This document shows, one piece after another, positions 23,704 to 26,575 of a stretch of 26,575 nucleotides of DNA; the first letter of the stretch is position 1, and each line of letters opens with the position of its first letter. The DNA comes from Lachnospiraceae bacterium UBA4348. GTDB taxonomy: Bacteria; Bacillota; Clostridia; Lachnospirales; Lachnospiraceae. Both the position numbers and the translations under genes were made by a program. Under the pieces are notes generated by a model, which was given only the letters and a program-made list of their open reading frames with translations, did not search any database and was not told the origin of the DNA. Location of the stretch: positions 4,610 to 31,184 of the forward strand of contig DGTA01000064.1 of the NCBI GenBank assembly GCA_002394165.1, given 5' to 3'.

Positions 23704-25350
23704 TTACTTGCGGTAAGCATCTAGGCACACTGCGATGCGGCTAAAAATACGCCTTGTTACTGTTTTTGAGTAATGGAGACCGTCCGGAAGAGAAAGATGA
23801 ATATTAAGAGAATCCCAACCTGTCCTGCGTAAATAGGTGTTAGTGTCGATGTACTGATAAACACCGGCTAATTCCCGGCGGAGCCTCTTGTTAAACACCT
23901 TTAGTTGAGCCTGGGTCTTGGGTTCCGTTATCTGACTGGAATGATAATAGGTCTTTAGCCAATATGTACTTTGACTCTGGTTGAACGGGTTTACACTCAG
24001 GACATACAGATCACAACCCAACTTTCGAAGTTCTTTTGCCTTTGACCGGTAGAAGGAGATATAACGGCTAATATTATACATGTCATTAATGCCGTGACAG
24101 AACACGATCGCTTTTCTGCCGCCTATTTTCCTGTTATCACTGTGAATTGCTTTGAGAAGCTCAGTATAACCATATCGGGAAAGCCACACATAACCAGAAC
24201 CACTTTTGGCAATAATCCGGGTCTTGCTGAATTCATCACCGATGTAGTATTCGCCAAGCCATACTCTAGAGTCGCCCACAATATAGGCGATGGAATATTT
24301 TGTAGTTTCTCGGACGCTGGAAGAGCTCGCATCGCGTCCATTATTGTTATCTACTTCTACAGAATAATAGGTGGCGTTCCTGGCAGGAACGATATCATTC
24401 TCCAGATACTTCGGAGCGCGGGAAGTGCCCTTCCTCAGGCTCCATCCGATGCAGGTGCGGCCATCATGGAAAGCGATCGACGGGAAACGCACTGTTTTTC
24501 CGTCCACTGCACAAACTTTGCAGACCTGGCCAGAGCTGAGCATAAAAGTGGCATAATGCTCGGTTTTCTTTACTGATACGGTATAATAATCCCGGCTGCC
24601 GTCCACGGTGCATGTTTTTCCCGCACAAAGGTTCGTCGAGGAGACCAGCACAGATTCCGACCAGCCCAGGAATGTCCTGCCTGCCCCTGCGTTGACCGCC
24701 GGCAGCGTGTAGGTTTCTCCCACGTGTTTTGTGATCCTGCGGTTGATATATTCTTTTCCGTTTTCACGGTTAAAGAAACAGATGGTATATTTAGGCTTCT
24801 CTGTCCATACGGCATAGAGGCGCAGGTCTGTCTTTACCCTGCAGACCCGGTTCGGCTTCAGGACTATTGAGCCGGCGTTCCTTTTCAGGGTCCACCCTGT
24901 AAAATAATGAGTGGCTGTATCCTTCAGGAGGGGAAGGGCATAAGTTTCTCCTTTGGCAAGGGAAAGCCGCAGCCGGGCACACTCTTTGGTGCCTGTCGTA
25001 TTGTAGAAGGAGATCTTGAAGATCTTTTGCCAGTAAAGCGCACACCGGGTGTTTTCCGTGATTACGCAGCGATCCCCGCTGCGAAGATTTCTGACTTCAG
25101 AAGAACTGATCACCTGCCAGAAAGCACGTTTTCCGTCTTTGTCCTTTAAAGCCGGCAGCCTGATGGTGCGGCCGGACGTCACAGACCGGTCCCATGCGGT
25201 GTAGTTGTTGACGAAGGATCCGTTTTTGACTGTTCCGAAAACCACTTTACAGGATGCCTTACCGGAAGCAGCAGCGGATGAGAAAATAAAAGCAGGAAGG
25301 AGCATCAGTGCCAGGAGGCAGCTGATGACCAGACGTTTTTTATAAGACAT
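23704..25350 (-). CDS. Secreted SGNH/GDSL-type hydrolase with InlB-like repeats
   Basis: This 548-residue protein has a signal peptide (about 1-28), then about four InlB/Listeria-Bacteroides-type repeats (about 33-330) with motifs such as FTGWTLKRN, FLGWSES and CIGWSLRKG. These repeats act as surface spacers or adhesion modules. The C-terminal SGNH domain (about 352-548) has all catalytic blocks: GDS with Ser361, SGSGY (about 383-387) for the oxyanion hole, GIND with Asn422, and DGLHYS with Asp523 and His526. It probably removes or transfers O-acyl groups on surface glycans, which fits the three acyltransferases in the window; the substrate is not shown. GGGGAG lies upstream of the ATG. It is the intact relative of the broken gene at 172-1373. 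Confidence 0.88.
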   Translation of the reverse strand: MSYKKRLVISCLLALMLLPAFIFSSAAASGKASCKVVFGTVKNGSFVNNYTAWDRSVTSGRTIRLPALKDKDGKRAFWQVISSSEVRNLRSGDRCVITENTRCALYWQKIFKISFYNTTGTKECARLRLSLAKGETYALPLLKDTATHYFTGWTLKRNAGSIVLKPNRVCRVKTDLRLYAVWTEKPKYTICFFNRENGKEYINRRITKHVGETYTLPAVNAGAGRTFLGWSESVLVSSTNLCAGKTCTVDGSRDYYTVSVKKTEHYATFMLSSGQVCKVCAVDGKTVRFPSIAFHDGRTCIGWSLRKGTSRAPKYLENDIVPARNATYYSVEVDNNNGRDASSSSVRETTKYSIAYIVGDSRVWLGEYYIGDEFSKTRIIAKSGSGYVWLSRYGYTELLKAIHSDNRKIGGRKAIVFCHGINDMYNISRYISFYRSKAKELRKLGCDLYVLSVNPFNQSQSTYWLKTYYHSSQITEPKTQAQLKVFNKRLRRELAGVYQYIDTNTYLRRTGWDSLNIHLSLPDGLHYSKTVTRRIFSRIAVCLDAYRK

Positions 25351-25399
25351 TAAAAGGTTCTCCCCTGTTGAGATATGCTTCAGCTCCGTTGATGTGTGA

Positions 25400-25428
25400 A
25401 AAATATCTTATTTATTATATATAAACAA
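25400..25428 (-). promoter_or_regulatory. Candidate promoter of the SGNH hydrolase gene
   Basis: On the minus strand TTGTTT (25423-25428) and TATTTT (25400-25405) are spaced by 17 bp in a very AT-rich stretch. An overlapping TATAAT without a good -35 is an alternative. Confidence 0.4.
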
Positions 25429-25463
25429 CATTTGAAAGTAAAGGAAAAGATGCTGTCACCCAT

Positions 25464-25492
25464 TTTACTTATGCGGGTGATTGTGGTATAGT
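25464..25492 (+). promoter_or_regulatory. Promoter of the second small secreted gene
   Basis: TTTACT (25464-25469) and TATAGT (25487-25492) are 17 bp apart. The -10 is preceded by TGG, giving an extended -10. The start codon is about 90 bp downstream. Confidence 0.6.
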
Positions 25493-25585
25493 CAGAGTGG
25501 TGTGGATTCTTTTCCCTTTTGCGGAAAATTCGCACAACAAAGAAAGATTACTTTTTTACGGGGAGAGTAATAAGAGGTAATGAGT

Positions 25586-26458
25586 ATGAACAGAAAAAGA
25601 AGAACAGCAGTCGGATTGGTGATTTGGTTTGCGCTGGCATTGACCTGCCTGATGGGCATGTCAGCGGCGGCTTCCTATGCCACCACGAACATGAAGTATT
25701 ACCGGAACAATAAGCTTTACGGGAGCGCGTTCCGGCCCTCGACCCAGGACTATGTCTACAGCAGGGTCGTACTGCCTTATGACGGAGTGATCGCTGTATC
25801 CGGCGTAAGGACTGCGGCAAATGGGGCAAGCGGCACGATCGATGCCGTCCTGTGCAACGATTCCATGCGTCCGCTCGACGTGTACGGACATGCTTATGTC
25901 CGGTATGATTCGTCCAGGCTGGTCTACCAGACCTATGGCGTAACGAAAGGAACTTACTATATCCGGACCAGTACAAAGGGCCGGAAGGGGCAGCGCTTCC
26001 AGGTGTTTACCTGGTATAAATACAGGTCGGGCCGCGCCGGAGGGGCGGACAAGGCTCACGCTCTGGAACTCCAGAAGGATGTTCCCGTGACCAGCGTGAT
26101 CTCCGCCGCCAGTTTCTTCGAGTACAGGTGGTTCAAGTTTACCGTGGGCGAACTCAAAAAGCCGGTGAAACTGCGTATTCTCTTTAACGGCGGGCAGGGA
26201 CAGACCAATGTCTACCTGGCAGGCCCCGGACTGGAAAAGACAAAGAAATATGAGATGAAGCCGGTCTGGCGCAATCCGGTGGGACTTACGATCACGCTCA
26301 GCACTACCATCCAGGATCCGAAATATCCTAAGGACAAGAAAAAGACAAAGGTAGTGGGCCCCTCCAAAGGGACGTACTATGTGCTCGTGACGAAGAATGC
26401 AAGGGATAAGAAGCTGCGTTATTCCTCTGGGGAGTTTGCGCTCAAGTGGTGGTACTGA
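25586..26458 (+). CDS. Small secreted protein of an unassigned family, copy B
   Basis: This 290-residue protein has a signal peptide (about 1-28) and shares the two-module layout of copy A (22746-23576). Matching signatures are VTKGTYYIRTSTKG, SVISAASFFEYRWFKF, NGGQGQTNVYLAGPG, KGTYYVLVTKN and FALKWWY. I prefer the ATG at 25586, 8 nt after AGAGG; an in-frame ATG at 25580 is only 2 nt from it. It has its own promoter and is divergent from the SGNH gene. The GtrA-family gene starts 3 bp after its stop, so the two are probably co-transcribed. Both copies thus sit with genes for membrane-associated glycan handling. The function is unknown. Confidence 0.85.
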   Translation: MNRKRRTAVGLVIWFALALTCLMGMSAAASYATTNMKYYRNNKLYGSAFRPSTQDYVYSRVVLPYDGVIAVSGVRTAANGASGTIDAVLCNDSMRPLDVYGHAYVRYDSSRLVYQTYGVTKGTYYIRTSTKGRKGQRFQVFTWYKYRSGRAGGADKAHALELQKDVPVTSVISAASFFEYRWFKFTVGELKKPVKLRILFNGGQGQTNVYLAGPGLEKTKKYEMKPVWRNPVGLTITLSTTIQDPKYPKDKKKTKVVGPSKGTYYVLVTKNARDKKLRYSSGEFALKWWY

Positions 26459-26461
26459 TCA

Positions 26462-26575
26462 ATGTTTAAATGGATAAAAGACCTGTTTTTTAAATGCTAC
26501 AACAACCGTGTTCTGCGGTATATCTTCTACGGCGGGCTCACAACGTTGGTAAACCTGGCGGTATACTATCTGCTG
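26462..26575 (+). CDS. GtrA-family membrane protein, 5' part only
   Basis: The visible 38 codons encode a short basic/aromatic N terminus and the start of a hydrophobic helix, RYIFYGGLTTLVNLAVYYLL. This matches the beginning of GtrA-like proteins (usually 120-150 residues, four helices). They are thought to flip undecaprenyl-phosphate-linked sugars used in surface-polymer glycosylation. The gene starts 3 bp after the secreted-protein stop and runs off the right edge. No strong Shine-Dalgarno sequence is visible, so translational coupling is likely. Assignment rests on this short stretch. Confidence 0.75.
   Translation, partial: MFKWIKDLFFKCYNNRVLRYIFYGGLTTLVNLAVYYLL

Overview
The window looks like chromosomal DNA of a low-to-mid GC Gram-positive anaerobe of the class Clostridia, most likely Lachnospiraceae. 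The evidence is a holB-ricT-trmN-rsmI housekeeping block in the Bacillota order, strong AGGAGG-type ribosome binding sites, sigma-A type promoters, TagB/TagF-family glycerophosphotransferases, an NlpC/P60 wall hydrolase behind a WalR-like box, and DUF6273 and InlB-type repeat proteins. The family assignment is inference; no rRNA or other phylogenetic marker is present.

Layout. Positions 1-171 hold the 3' end of a tRNA gene, its terminator and a promoter. Positions 172-1373 hold a broken SGNH-hydrolase gene, interrupted by a -1 frameshift at an A_AAA_AAG heptamer. A strong bidirectional terminator separates it from a minus-strand secreted protein with 60-bp repeats (1482-2552). A 620-bp intergenic stretch follows with three DnaA-box-like nonamers and several inverted repeats. 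Next come a zinc-dependent phospholipase C family protein and an AT-rich membrane acyltransferase (3173-4772), then a minus-strand SH3/NlpC-P60 wall hydrolase with Tyr/Asp-rich repeats (4883-6721) and trmB (6903-7577).

From 7750 to 23576 every gene reads rightward. The first group (7750-12748) is a MotA/TolQ-like protein with a long helical tail, a MotB/OmpA-like partner with an extracytoplasmic coiled coil, a membrane acyltransferase and a TagF-like enzyme, with overlapping or nearly touching ends. The housekeeping block holB, ricT, trmN and rsmI follows (12802-16423). The third group (16434-23576) is an envelope-polymer cassette: acyltransferase, membrane DUF6273 protein, ABC-2 permease, an ABC ATPase fused in frame to a UDP-galactopyranose mutase, a second TagF-like enzyme and a small secreted protein.

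The right end has an intact minus-strand SGNH hydrolase with InlB-like repeats (paralogue of the broken copy at 172-1373), a second member of the small secreted family, and the start of a GtrA-family gene that runs off the window.

Taken together, the accessory genes suggest synthesis, acylation, export and remodelling of a poly(glycerol-phosphate)- and galactofuranose-containing envelope polymer. Several families occur more than once: TagF-like x2, acyltransferase x3, SGNH x2 (one broken), small secreted protein x2. The most unusual items are the ABC ATPase-UGM fusion, the stator-like ZorAB-type pair joined to acyltransferase and TagF genes without Zorya effectors, and the possible programmed-frameshift site in the SGNH gene.
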